From NCBI RefSeq assembly GCF_033115175.1, contig NC_084836.1:80318253-80382252 (forward strand): DNA of 64,000 nucleotides, written 5' to 3'. The position numbers and the translations under genes were made by a program. The notes beneath the pieces were generated by a model. That model made no database searches and was not told the origin of the DNA. It saw only the letters and a program-made list of their open reading frames with translations. Position 1 is the stretch's first letter; each line of letters starts with the position of its first letter. Origin of the DNA: Lepus europaeus (taxonomy: Eukaryota; Chordata; Mammalia; Lagomorpha; Leporidae). Positions 1-10,294 of this stretch are shown here, in pieces.

Positions 1-119
1 CCTTTGGAGATGACTGCAATGTCATCCATGTCCATATCCGTGCTCCCTGTTGTCATCTCCCAAGTAAAGCAGAACTCTTATCCTAGGATCTGTTTCTGGA
101 AACCCAACCCAAAGCCACC

Positions 120-410
120 TACTGTGGTTAGAAGAGGTGTTCCCACCCAAATTCATGCTGAGATTTAATTGCCATTGAAATGGTATTAAGAGTGGAGACC
201 TGAAAGAAGTGATTCGGCCATGTTTCCACCCTGGTGGATGTGATCAGAGCCATCAGAACAGGGCAAGTTGAGCCCCTCTGAGTCCTCTCTTGACTGCCCA
301 TCTCTCTTAGGATGCCAGAACTTTCATATTGCATTTCCCAGTCTCTGGACCTGTAAGCCGCTGAATTTCTGTAACAAATCTCAAGAATTCTGTTAGAGCC
401 ACACAAAACA
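120..410 (+). mobile_element. Old MaLR-type LTR fragment (MLT1/MST-like)
   Basis: The order of landmarks follows the mammalian MaLR solo-LTR pattern: 'attcatgctgagatttaat', then 'ggtattaagagtggagacc', then a 3' part with 'ccagtctctggacctgtaag' before 'ctgaatttctgt'. It is diverged and has no internal retroviral region beside it, so it would be an ancient solo LTR. The subfamily is not resolved. Confidence 0.5.
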
Positions 411-442
411 GACTCAGACACAACCCATTTTTGTTTACAGAA

Positions 443-750
443 TTTTTTAAAGAGGTTTATGTATTTTTTGAAAGGCAGAGGTTGAGAGAGAGAGAGACAG
501 ATCTTTTTCCACTGATTCACTCCCCAAATGGCTGTGATGGCCCCAGCTGTGCTGATCCAAAGCCAGGAGCCAGGAGTTTCTTCTAGGTCTCCAAAGTGGG
601 TTCAGGGGCCCAAGGACTTGGGCCATCTTCCACTGCTTTCCTAGGCCATAGCAGAGAGCTGGATGGGAAGTGGAGCAGCCAGGACTAGAACCAGCACCCA
701 TATGGGATGCCAGCACTGCAGGCGGCAGCTTTATTGGCTATGCCCCAACG
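443..750 (-). mobile_element. CSINE (lagomorph C-repeat SINE)
   Basis: On the plus strand it reads as the reverse complement of the C repeat: T-rich tail, GA-rich stretch, 'cactccccaaatggct', 'agccaggagccagga', 'gggcccaaggacttgggcc', 'agagagctgga', and the tRNA-like head with 'catatgggatgc'. Full length and moderately diverged. C repeats are tRNA-derived and mobilised by L1. Confidence 0.9.
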
Positions 751-1014
751 GATCTGTTTTCAGATTTAATCTTTCCTTTGCTAAAGTTTAATCCTGACTT
801 CGGAAAACATGTGTTTCTACAAAAAACTAACTCTAGCTTGATGTATAAACCCTAACATGGAGAACTTGACATGAGCAGAGCCAAGTGACTTGTTGAATGT
901 CGGCCTCCTAACACTTTAGCCCCCAGACACGTATCTAAGACAGCTCCATCTAAGCCTCCATCCCCATCCAGGGCATTTTCCCAGGGGGTTTCCCACACCA
1001 TGATTCCTAACTTC
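751..1014. other. Unclassified sequence
   Basis: I recognise no gene, RNA or repeat family here. The L1 relic that follows may extend into it on the minus strand. Confidence 0.4.
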
Positions 1015-1304
1015 CTGATGGTGGAATTCATTTTTTCTTCTCTTTTCCTTAACCAATTCTGTCAAGATTTGTCCATGTTATTGGTCTTCAAATATCCAGC
1101 CTCTGGCTATATGGATTTTCTCTAATGCTCAATTGTCCCCTATTTCATTGATTTTTGCCTTGCCTTTTCTCTTGCTTTGTGGTTCTTCCGGCTTTTAGAG
1201 ATGGTAGCTTAAATCATGAAGTTTCAGCCCATTCTCTTCTGATGCCATATGAAGCAAAAGATTTAGCTGCCTCCAAACGAGTTTCATGTGTCTCAGTTAA
1301 TCTT
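1015..1304 (-). mobile_element. L1 ORF2 fragment (endonuclease-RT linker region)
   Basis: Read on the minus strand, part of this segment translates with interruptions to a peptide containing KINEIGDN, ALEKIH, GWIFED and LVKEKR. This matches the order of the L1 ORF2 linker region, which typically reads as EIN..IEKIN..SWFFEKINKID..KKKRE. Two stop codons interrupt the recognisable part, so it is inactive. Recognition is strongest from about 1020 to 1180 and weaker toward 1304. Its 5' side meets the U2 snRNA fragment. Confidence 0.6.
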
Positions 1305-1341
1305 ACTGCACTTGATCTTAGCCAAAAGGCCACGAAGCGAT
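1305..1341 (-). pseudogene. RNU2 pseudogene: U2 snRNA 5'-end fragment (about nt 1-37)
   Basis: The reverse complement begins 'atcgcttcgtggccttttgg' and continues through 'ctaagatcaagtg', matching the 5' end of U2 snRNA from its first nucleotide with about three mismatches. The match stops near nt 37, before the branch-point-pairing and Sm regions are complete, so it cannot be a functional U2 gene. No snRNA promoter is evident upstream. It directly adjoins an L1-like segment on its 3' side. Confidence 0.8.
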
Positions 1342-1587
1342 CAGTTTCTCTTTACAACCGGAGAGATTTAAGTCACCACAAAGCAGAGTTCTATGATGTA
1401 ATTCAACCTACATAGGGTCCTAGGACCCAGATCTGTAGAACTTTCATAGCTGCCGGGCTCTGCTCGCAGAGGGTGGTGAGGAAGCGGAATCATATTTTAT
1501 TGATATGATCCCACGTGCTTTAGCATAAACAATGCTATTTTTGATTGTGCAGCATTTTAGTTTCTGGGTTATTTCCATGCTAGACTT
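1342..1587. other. Unclassified spacer between the U2 and U1 relics
   Basis: AT-rich, with no recognised gene or repeat. Its right end supplies the first copy of the U1 insertion's target duplication. Confidence 0.4.
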
Positions 1588-1603
1588 AGGTAACTTCATT
1601 TTC
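1588..1603. repeat. Target-site duplication, left copy (U1 retropseudogene)
   Basis: 'aggtaacttcattttc' is repeated exactly at 1791-1806. The two copies bracket a poly-T run plus the U1 sequence, as expected for an L1-mediated insertion. Confidence 0.95.
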
Positions 1604-1627
1604 TTTCTTTTTTTTTTTTTTTTTTTT

Positions 1628-1790
1628 AGGGGAAAGCGCGAACACAGTCCCCCACTACCACAAATTATGCAGTCAAGTTTCCCACATTTGGGGAAATCGC
1701 AGGGGTCAGCACATCTGGAGTGCAATGGATGAGCCTCGCCCTGGGAAAACCACCTTCGTGATCATGGTATCTCCCCTGCCAGGTAAGTAT
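1628..1790 (-). pseudogene. RNU1 pseudogene: U1 snRNA processed pseudogene
   Basis: The minus strand reads as nearly full-length U1 snRNA. It starts at the 5'-splice-site-pairing end ('atacttacctggcagggg', ending at 1790), passes the stem-loop I/II landmarks 'gataccatgatcacgaagg' and 'ccccaaatgtgggaaact', the Sm-site region 'cataatttgtgg', and the 3' 'gcgctttcccct' at 1628. Length is 163 nt against 164 for human U1, with a few substitutions. On the minus strand it is followed by a poly-A run (poly-T on plus, about 1607-1627), and a perfect 16-bp target duplication flanks the unit. I see no proximal sequence element upstream. Poly-A plus duplication shows a reverse-transcribed insertion rather than a functional U1 gene; transcription is unlikely. 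Confidence 0.93.
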
Positions 1791-1806
1791 AGGTAACTTC
1801 ATTTTC
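1791..1806. repeat. Target-site duplication, right copy (U1 retropseudogene)
   Basis: Identical to 1588-1603. It begins immediately after the U1 5' end, so the U1 copy is not 5'-truncated. Confidence 0.95.
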
Positions 1807-2170
1807 ATGGTTCCTTCTAATCACCTTGTTACAAAATCACTTGGCCACTGCTAAGCCCTGCCTCATTCATGTGTCAGCCTGTGCTTTGCCCTTGGGGAGC
1901 TTTTTGCTGTCTTCACAGTAGGCTCTGGATAACCTTGGGCAGCCATGGGCTTCCCTGATCTAAAGCTGACCTGTGTCAGCTTTTACCCCTGCAATGGCAC
2001 TGCTTTTGATCACTCCATTTAATACCCTGCCTGCCACAGCCCAGCCTCTGTACTCCACAAAGGTACCTGTAGCCCACAGCTCAATCCAACCCAACACTGC
2101 TAGTTAGTCTCAGACAAAGACAATCCCACAAATAGACCAGGAACTAAAAGCCTTCACTCTCTCCTTTTCA
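1807..2170. other. Unclassified sequence
   Basis: Ordinary mixed-composition DNA with no recognised feature. Confidence 0.4.
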
Positions 2171-2452
2171 TTTTTAAATATTTATTTATTTATTTTTTTA
2201 TTTGAAAGTCAGAGTTAGAGAGAGAGAGAGAGAGAGAGAGAGAATCTTTCATCTGCTGGTTCACTGCCCAGATGTTCAGAATGGCCAAGCAGACACCAGG
2301 AGCTTCATCCGGGTCTCCCACATGGGTGTCAGGGGCCTGAACACTTCTGCTGCTTTTTGCAGGTGCATTAGCAGGAAGCTGGATCAGAAGTGGAGCAGCC
2401 AAGACAAGAATCAGAACCTATAGGGATACATTATGCCACAATGCCCATCCCC
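2171..2452 (-). mobile_element. CSINE, older subfamily
   Basis: T-rich tail, an 11-unit (GA)n at 2217-2241, then 'gtctcccacatgggtg' and the older-type 'gcattagcaggaagctgg'. The head is eroded, ending 'ttatgccacaatgcccatcc'. Confidence 0.85.
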
Positions 2453-4088
2453 TAAAACTCTTATAAATGGGGGTTTCAGAGGCACAGCCTGCGGTAGGGA
2501 TAAGTGTGCAGGTGAAATGTTGAGGGAGTGTTCTCAGGAAGAAGGAGTGAAAAAAGATGGAGTAAGAGAAGAAGCCAAGCAAACAGGTGGTCTCAGATAA
2601 AGGCCAATGTGGCCGGATCCATGGAATGTGGAGAGAGACTTTACAGCACTCACTATGCTGTAGAATTGGCCCCTTGAAGCAAGTCTGGTTTTCTGTCCCC
2701 TTGGAACACTCAATCATTGGCTGGGGGTAGGGTGGGGGAGAGCTTCCCAGGGTGAGACAGGTCCATCCACTGAGGGTGGTGCTCTGGAGAGGCAGGCAGC
2801 TGTGAGCAGTCAGGAGTTTGTGCATCCAACGGCAGGGAGGGTGTGTGCTGGCCCACCACTGGGGATCTGGGTGGGAGCCAACAGCATGTGACACATGCAC
2901 CTGTTTCACTGAAGAACAAATCGCAAGTTCCATGAGTGCCCTGATCATACAGAGTCAGGGCTAGAACCTGTGTTGTGGGATTCAAACAATGGCACACTGC
3001 TTCGACCATGACATCTCACCAACAGCACTGGATTACAGATGCTCAGTTTGTCTCACTCACTCTGAACACAAAGCCTTATCCTTTTCATGGTAGGTATTGC
3101 CAGGCTAGGTGAGTGTTTATGATATGAAGTTTCACCCTCAATCCATAATTAGTAACCTGAAGGCCCCCTGGACCATAGGTACAAATGACATCATATTGAC
3201 ATTAGTAACCAATCAAGCTAGCTCTTTAGCCCTCATCTCTCTGAGCCAAGGTCAGTTATTTTGGGGGGCTTCCTGGGGGCTCTCATTTGTGTTCACCAAA
3301 AACTCCAGCCTGCTCCTCTCAGCTGTTCCAGCTCACTCTGTGGCTTAGGGTCAATGCCTGACCCCATTGCCATGGGTACCACCATCAAGTCTTCCTCTTT
3401 CTATAACTTGGAGTGTCAGTGACATTACACTGGGGGAGAGGGAACAAATTCTTTACTGTAATCTAAAGATATGGCAGTTTCCTAGTTTTCCCTATTAAAA
3501 CTGTTTCAATTTTATTCTGAATTTTTTATTTTATTAATGAAATCAAAGAAATTAATTTGTCATGTCCTATTTTTGAAAACATTGGTTGCAGTAATTTAAG
3601 GTATCATATTCATATATGCACAACTACTTCTGAAAATGTGTTCAGAATGTCTTTTTTTCCTAGCTTTTCTTTGTTTTAAACTAATGGAGGGCTGGCATTT
3701 AGCAACCAACTCTCCAAATGAAGTGTAAGTGATATGTACTTAGTTTATTATCATTTTTGCTAGCATAAAGGACATGTAGCACACAATTTATAAACGATGA
3801 TTGCATACACAGTGTCCTTTATTGTGAATGCTTGTGATCAAGTTCTTTTTCTAGGCTGTTTTTGTTGATTTCTTTGCGGAAGTCTTAGGCCTATAGCCAA
3901 CCTGTGGTTGCCATTGGTCAAAAAAAGTGTTGAGCAAAGATAAAAGAAAAACAATGGCAGTATATGTCAGAATTCCACTCATTCATCAATGATGCAAGTC
4001 AAGCTGCTGGATCATATACTGGTTATCATCTACTAATGGAAGTACTTCCTCCATTTCCTCTGCTCTTCATAACCTGACAGCTGTGGGA
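2453..4088. other. Unclassified, largely SINE-free sequence
   Basis: 1.6 kb without a recognised gene. Open frames on the minus strand between 2418 and 3009 have no family resemblance I know and no splice context. The right half is AT-rich and may contain very old repeat sequence. Confidence 0.4.
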
Positions 4089-4100
4089 ACAATACGCTTC

Positions 4101-4451
4101 TTTTTTTAAAGAGATTTATTTATTTATTTGAAAGTCAGAGTTACACAGAGAGAGAAGGAGAGGCAGAGGCAGAGAGAGAGAGAAAGAGAGAGAGAGAGGT
4201 CTGCTGGTTCACTCCCCAGTTGGCTGCAATGGCCAGAGCTGTGCTGATCCAAAGCCAGGAGCCAGGAGCTTCTTCTGGGTCTCCCAAGCGGGTGGAGGAG
4301 CCCAAGGACTTGGGCCATCTTCTACTGCTTTCCCAGGCCACAGCAGAGAGCTGGATGGGAAGTAGAGCAACCAGGACTCAAACCAGCATCCATATGGGAT
4401 GCTGGCACTGCAGGCAGTGGTTTTACCAGCTATGCCACAACACCGGCCCCC
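4101..4451 (-). mobile_element. CSINE with imperfect target duplication
   Basis: Complete element from T-rich tail to the head end 'caccggcccc'. 'acaatacgctt' before it (from 4089) and 'acaatatactt' after it (from 4452) look like a decayed target duplication. Confidence 0.9.
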
Positions 4452-4965
4452 ACAATATACTTTGAAGTTTGATCTATTTTATTCACATTTTCTTTATTAC
4501 CTTTTAAGTCTAAGCCACAAATTTTTTCCCTTTTAATTGTGTTTATTTTGTCATGTAGGCTTTTCCATTATTTTCATTTTAATCTTTTTCTTTATTGTTC
4601 CTGAAGTCATGCCTCTAAGATTGTAAAGAAATTCTCTCGTGGTTTTTCTAGTAATTTTAGGTTGCATTTTTCTTTAACATTGAAAACTCTGACCCTTTTA
4701 GAATTGATTCTGTTGCATGCAGGGTGAGGAATGCATCAAGTTTCGTTTATTTTCAGGCGGCCACTTAGTTGTCCCAGATGTGGGGCATTTTGCCTATTCC
4801 TCTTTTTTTTTGCATTCTGAAGTCTCTCAATGGATTTCTGTGCTGTTGTAGTGGTTGTCTGCATAGTGCTAGTACCACACTCACAATTGCTGAGGCCTAC
4901 CCTCCATGATATCCCCAGGCTGCACTAAGACAGCTCTTGGTACGATTCTTCCTTCCTGTACTCTC

Positions 4966-5051
4966 AGAGTATTTCCAAAAGTTCATGGGAAAAATGGAAT
5001 TAAGATTCGAGTTTATTTTGGTTCAAAAAAGTTTTAAATTCATGAATAGGC
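4966..5051. mobile_element. Short inverted-repeat element (mariner-like MITE), half copy
   Basis: 'ccaaaagttcatgggaaaa' followed by 'tggaattaag', 'tttattttggttcaaaa' and 'attcatgaat'. This block recurs across the window (see 57853 and 59235). Only the left part is present; a second copy follows immediately. Confidence 0.55.
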
Positions 5052-5490
5052 AGGCTCCTCAAAAAGTTCATGGGAAACACATATGATGAAAAAACTGCAT
5101 GGATTTCAAACTTTTTTTGCACTCAAGCAAACATCTTTTAATTCTATTTTCACTAATTTTTAAAAAGGTTTGTTTATTTATTTACTTTAAAGGCAAAGCA
5201 ACAGAGAGAGGGAGAGACAGAGAAAGATCTTCTATCTGCTGATTCACTCACCAAATGTTCACAAAAGTCAGGTCTGGGCCAGGCTGAAACCAGGAGCCAA
5301 GGACTTCACTCAGTGGGTGGCAGGAGCCCAAATACTTGGGCTATCTTCTGCTGCCTTCCCAGGTGCATTAGCAGGAAGATGGTTTGGCAGTGGAGAGAGT
5401 AGGACTGATATGAGATAGTGGTATCACAAACAGCAGCCTAACCTGCTGCACCACAATGCTAACTCCACCCCAAACTTTCAAAAGTACCTT
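5052..5490. mobile_element. Short inverted-repeat element (MITE) split by a SINE
   Basis: Left end 'ctcaaaaagttcatggga' at about 5055, then 'tgcatggatttcaaact' and 'tttgcactcaa'. The other end, 'aaactttcaaaagtacc', resumes at 5472 after the CSINE at 5157-5470. The SINE therefore inserted later, into this element. Confidence 0.55.
5157..5470 (-). mobile_element. CSINE, older subfamily
   Basis: T-rich tail with GA-rich stretch, 'gtgcattagcaggaag', and eroded head 'ctgctgcaccacaatgct'. Lies inside a MITE that itself lies inside the old L1. Confidence 0.8.
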
Positions 5491-5507
5491 TGCATACACA
5501 TACAAAT

Positions 5508-5927
5508 TGTTTTTATTATTTACTTACTTATTTTTGAGACAAAGACTGACATTGCCAGCCACTTAGCAAGCTTTGATGCTCATTCCTTGCTGAGTGGTGA
5601 TCCGACTGTGAGAGACATTTGGATCTTTCTCCTGTTGAAAGGCCTGTGCTATGGTTTGAGGGTGGAAGAGAGAGAGAAAGATCCTCCATCCACTGATTCT
5701 CTTCCCAAATGTCCACAACATCCAGGGTTGGGCCAGGCTGAAGCTAGGAACTCCATCAGGGTCTCCCACCTGGGTGGCAGGGGCCCAAGCACTTGAGCCA
5801 TCCTCCACCACCTTCTCAGGTGCATTAGCAGGGAGTTGGATCAGAAACAGATTCAAACTTGTACTCCCATGGGATGCTGGTGTCTCAAGGGGCAGCTTAG
5901 TTGCTGGGCCACAATGCAGCCCCTGTA
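5508..5927 (-). mobile_element. CSINE, older subfamily, with unexplained internal segment
   Basis: The T-rich tail (about 5508-5545) is separated from the GA stretch (about 5658) by roughly 110 bp that is not CSINE. The body then continues normally to 'gggccacaatgcagccc'. Either a small insertion or two fragments brought together. Confidence 0.7.
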
Positions 5928-6658
5928 GTAGGTTTTGAAGTCAAGGAGTTAAATCCTACAATTTTGTTCTTTTTCTTGATTGTGAATTCTGAGTCTTGTG
6001 CTATTCCGTATGAATTTTAGGATCATCTTGGCTGTTTATGTGATAGAAACATTTATAAGGGCTTTTGTGGAATCAGCCTGGGGAGTGTTGCTATCTCAAC
6101 AGTTGTTCATCTTAGCAATCCTTAACCAATAAGCATGGCGTATCTTCCTATTTATTTAGGATTTTTTTTTCTTCAGTAGTGTTTTGTAATATTCAGCATA
6201 CAAATCTTGCATTTATTTGATTAAATTTATTCTTAAAGTTTTTGTTCTTGTTGAGACTACTTTAAATGAAGTATAGTCTCACTTTTACTATTGGCTGAAT
6301 CCTGGTAGTGTATAGAAAAGCAAACAATTTTGCATTTGTATTTTATATTCTGCAACCTTACTGAACTTATTTATTAGTTCCAATTTTTTTTGTGTGTGGA
6401 TTCTTTAGGGACTATAAATTGAAATTATTTTCCTTCTTCCTTTTTAACACGTAAGTCTTTTATTCCCTTTTTTTATTGCCTAAATGCCTAAAACTTCTAG
6501 TACAATGCTGAACAGAAACAAAGTTTTCGGTCCTCATGGTACATTTTTCTTCCATAGTCTCCATCCGTTAATTCCCATCTACTTCTGTCTTTCAATATAA
6601 ACTGTGTCTTTTGGAGACAGAATAATGCAGTTGGATCATTAAAAAAAATTTTTTTTCA

Positions 6659-6924
6659 GGGACCAGTGTTGTGGTACAGTGGGTTGAGCAGTCATTTGCA
6701 ACACCAACATCCAATAGAAGAGTCCCAGTTCAAGTTCCAGCTGCTCTGCTTCTGATCCAGCCCCCTGCTAATGTGCCTGGAAAAGCAGTGGAAGATGGCC
6801 CAAGTATTTGGTCCCCTGCCACACATGTGGGAAACTCAGAGGGAGTTCCAGGCTCCCAGCTTTGGCCTGACTCAGCCCTGATCATTACAGCCATTTGGGG
6901 AGTGAACCAGTGAATAGATCTCTT

Positions 6925-6957
<33 letters not shown>

Positions 6958-6998
6958 GTTACTCTACCTTGAAAATAAATAAATCTATTAAAAAAAAT
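6659..6998 (+). mobile_element. CSINE
   Basis: Head 'gaccagtgttgtggtacagt', body 'gcagtggaagatggccc', (TC)n at 6937-6957, then the A-rich tail. Inserted in the antisense L1. Confidence 0.9.
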
Positions 6999-7552
6999 CA
7001 AAATGCTATGCTAATCTCTGACTTTTAATCAGAGAGCAATGCATTCACATTTAACATAATCACCAATGTGGGAGAATCTACATTTGCCAATTTTGCTATT
7101 TGTTATCCATATATCTTACATTTTTGTTGTTGTTATTTCTCAATTCCTCTATTACTATCTTCTGTTGTGTTAAAGAAAGATTTTCCAGGATACAATTTAA
7201 ACTCCATGGCTGTTTCTTTTATGGTATAATTTCTGTGTTGTTTTCTTACCGATTGCCATAGAGATTACCACTAACATTTTAATATATGTCAATCTAATTT
7301 GAATTAATAGAAAACTTACTTTTAGTAGAATCTAAAAACTTTGCTCCTAAAAGTCTCCATGCCACTCATATTTAAGCCTTATTGTTCCAAATCACTTTTA
7401 TACAGTGTGTGTCCATCCACTTAGACTTATAATTATGTCTTGCAATTGTCTATTATATCAGATGGAAAACAGTTTACAAATAAAATATATTTATACTGCC
7501 TATTATATTTGTCTATGTAATGATCTTTTCTGGTACTCTTGCTTTTATGTGG

Positions 7553-7788
7553 ATGCAGCCGGCGCACCACGCTGATCTGAAGCCAGGAGCCAGGTGCTTC
7601 TCCTGGTCTCTCATGCGGGTACAGGGCCCAAGGGCTTGAGCCATCTTCCACTGCCCTCCTGGGCCACAGCAGAGAGCTGGACAGGAAGAGGAGCAACAGG
7701 GACAGAATCCGGCGCCCAGAGTGGGACTAGAACCTGGTGTGCCAGCGCCGCAGGTGGAGGATTAGCCTATTGAGCCGCAGCGCCGGCC
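7553..7788 (-). mobile_element. CSINE2, missing its 3' end
   Basis: The head side is intact ('ggaggattagcctattgagc', 'cgccggccc' at 7788) and the body matches ('aggtgcttctcctggtctc'). The element stops at 'gcagccggcgca', so the GA stretch and A-rich tail are absent. Confidence 0.85.
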
Positions 7789-7981
7789 CTTTTTTATTAA
7801 GTCTGAAGGACTCTAATACTTCTTACGGACATGTCCACTAGCAATGAACTCTCGTTTTTGTTTATTTGAGAATGTCTTAATTTCTCTTCCATGTTTGATT
7901 AGTTTTGCTGGATATAGAATTCTTGATTGACAATATTTTTCTTTCAGCATTTTTAATGTCACCTCACAGCTTATTTGCTTC

Positions 7982-8308
7982 CTTTTTTTAATATTTGTTT
8001 TATTTATTTGAAAGGCAGAGTTACAGAGAGAGAGGGAGAGAAGAGTCTTCCATCCACTGGTTCATTCCTCAAATGGTTGCAATGGCCCAGACTGGGCCAG
8101 GCCAAAGCCAGGAGCCAGGAACTTCTTCCGGGTCTCCCACATGGGTGCAGGGGCCCCTAAGTACTTGAGCCATCTTCTACTGCTTTCCCAGGTACATTAG
8201 CAGGGAGCTGGATTGGAAGTGGAGCAGCCAGGACTCGAACCAGTGCCCATATGGGAGGCTGGCACTGCAGGCAGCAGCTTGTCCAGCTATGCCACAACAC
8301 CAGCCCCC
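7982..8308 (-). mobile_element. CSINE
   Basis: Complete, with 'cttccgggtctcccacatgg' and head end 'ccacaacaccagcccc'. Splits the old L1. Confidence 0.9.
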
Positions 8309-8600
8309 AAGGGTATGATTTTTCAATGCTTCCACTGAACTGAGAAGAAAGCGACAGGACTAGAGTAACCTAAAACAGTACAGCTCACTGTTCTAACCAA
8401 GACTCAGCCATATTTCTTGACTAAATGCTGTCCCAAGTTCTACAAGCTTTTGGTAATTCCCAGATTTCTGAAAAAGTTGATTCTGACCATTTTTTTTTTT
8501 TACCATTCTTTCTCATGAGTTTTACAGGTGGATGAACTTTCAGATGTCCTGACTCATCCGTTCTCACCCACTCTTATCTCTATTGCACAAATCCGTGCAT

Positions 8601-9325
8601 TTAATTGTTGTACATTACTCACAGCAGAGGGAAATGACTGTACAGTTATGGTGCTGACTTTTCCCTAACAGGACTAGATGGGTCTCTAACTTAAATGACT
8701 GTGAGAGAAAATCCGATCGGATCACCCCAGCCAATAATATGTTTCACCGTATACCAGTCACCAGTCTCCGCAGTGGCAGACCCTGTGGTATAAACATGCC
8801 CAGCTGATCCCTTGCCTTAAGCAAGAGATGCGTGGGGGCAATGAAAGGGAGCTGGGCAGCTCTGCACTCCTAGCAGGGACAGCACAGTTAATTGCTCCCT
8901 CTGTGCCGGTGACACCCCTCTCCCCTCCCTCCCCTAGAAGCTTGCTTCCACAAATGCCACTCTCACGATCACTTCCCCAAGGGCTTAGCCAGCCTTCCTT
9001 TAACATCTGCCCAGGAACGTGGCTGCTCCCTTCTTTTATTCTGCCTTCATCTTCATCTGAGGACAAAGGGAAGCCCTTCTCCCAACACCGTAGTGCTGCT
9101 CCTGCAACAAGCGCACCAAGCCCCCATTCCCTCTTCAAGGACTTTCTTCCATTTCCAGGGAAGAAAACAGAATTTAATAGCCATGAAAACTTTGGGCCAC
9201 TTTCTCCCAGTGCACCTGCAGTTCTGCCTCCATCTTTCTTGGGTTTCTGATTTGTGAGATCTTCCTACTTTGTGGAGGGTTGTCAGTTTCTCTTGAAGTT
9301 GAATTATGTCTTCCATTCCCCGGGC
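8601..9325. other. Unclassified, SINE-free sequence
   Basis: Open frames exist on both strands (for example 8828-9250 plus). They show no family resemblance, overlap antiparallel, and are proline/serine-rich in a way typical of chance frames in C-rich DNA. I do not call a gene. Confidence 0.4.
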
Positions 9326-9382
9326 TTTTTTTTTTTTTAATGATTTATTTATTTGAAAGTCAGAGTTACACAGAGAGAGGAG

Positions 9383-9418
<36 letters not shown>

Positions 9419-9655
9419 CTTCCATCCACTGGTTCACTCCCCAATTGGCCGCAACAGCCAGAGCTGTGCTAATCTGAAGGCAGGAGCCAGGAGCTTCTTA
9501 TGGGTCCCCCACATGGGTCATCTGCTACTGCTTTCCCAGGCCAAAGCAGAGAGCTGGATCAGAAGAGGAGCAGCTGGGACTAGAACTGGCACCCATATGG
9601 GATGTCGGTGCTTCAGGCCAGCGCGTTAACCCACTGCGCCACAGCGCCGGGCCCC
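9326..9655 (-). mobile_element. CSINE
   Basis: Poly-T, 'gaaagtcagagttacacag', a 27-bp (GA)n, and head 'acccactgcgccacagcgcc'. The middle lacks part of the usual 'gggcccaagnacttgggcc' block, a small internal deletion near 9515. Confidence 0.9.
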
Positions 9656-10290
9656 TGACTTACCAATTCTTTTGCAAACAAAGCATTCAGTTACCAGAAG
9701 GTTCACACAGAGGCAAAGCAAATAGATGATTTTTGATGTTGGCTGATGGTTTGTGTAAGCAGATAATGGTAGTGTTCTGGTCCACTCCAGAAGTCAGCTG
9801 TAGCTTGAAGAAATTTCCTTACAATGGATGATGGCTTTGTGCCTTCTCTGGTTGTTGGTCCCACTCTTCACCTGCCAAGACTGGTTATGTTGGAAGTGCC
9901 CTCCAGAAGCAGCCCCCAACAGACAATGGATGGAGATGGATGAGTTGTGGCCCCAGCTTCCTGAAGTGTGTGGGGCGACGATGTCACAGAGGTCCCAGGA
10001 GAATCAGCTGCACTTGTTCCCAGTGGAGCCGGCTCATTAGCTTTTTGTATTAGTTCCTTCCCTTCCTTCCTTCCTCTGGAGTCCCTTGACAGATAAATTG
10101 GTTGCTGCAAATTCTGATCTCTGGATTCACTTTTAGAGGAACTCAATCCAAGACAGTAGAATAAATGCCTTTACCTGAAGTCACTAAAGAAGGTGAGGCT
10201 TAGTAACAGAGTCATCGTGGCAAAAGGAAACTAAATTTGCCCTTCTGTCAGATGCAGCTCTGTTTGAAACTATAGCCTGTATTTTAGCAT
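9656..10290. other. Unclassified sequence
   Basis: No recognised repeat or gene. A short frame at 9828-10040 (plus) has a hydrophobic start but no other support. Confidence 0.35.
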
Positions 10291-10294
10291 GGTG

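Larger units (their letters stand above)
4452..8600 (-). mobile_element. Ancient L1 (L1M-like), minus strand, fragmented by later insertions
   Basis: Several blocks read as antisense L1. 4530-4930 and 5930-6540 resemble the 3' half of ORF2; 'tgtatagaaaagcaa' to 'ctgcaaccttactgaa' is a familiar reverse-transcriptase-region signature. 6540-6650 resembles the ORF2 start ('aatgatccaact' on the minus strand). 7000-7550 matches the intergenic part. 7830-7980 has 'tttgctggatatagaattct', known from old L1 antisense. 8440-8570 resembles the region further upstream. SINEs and MITE pieces interrupt it repeatedly, and part of ORF2 seems missing near 6540. There is no intact reading frame. Confidence 0.7.

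Noticed and set aside
8758..9316. Overlapping open frames of 87-140 codons on both strands
   Set aside because: Opposing frames in C-rich DNA, no recognisable domain, no splice sites in a gene-like arrangement.
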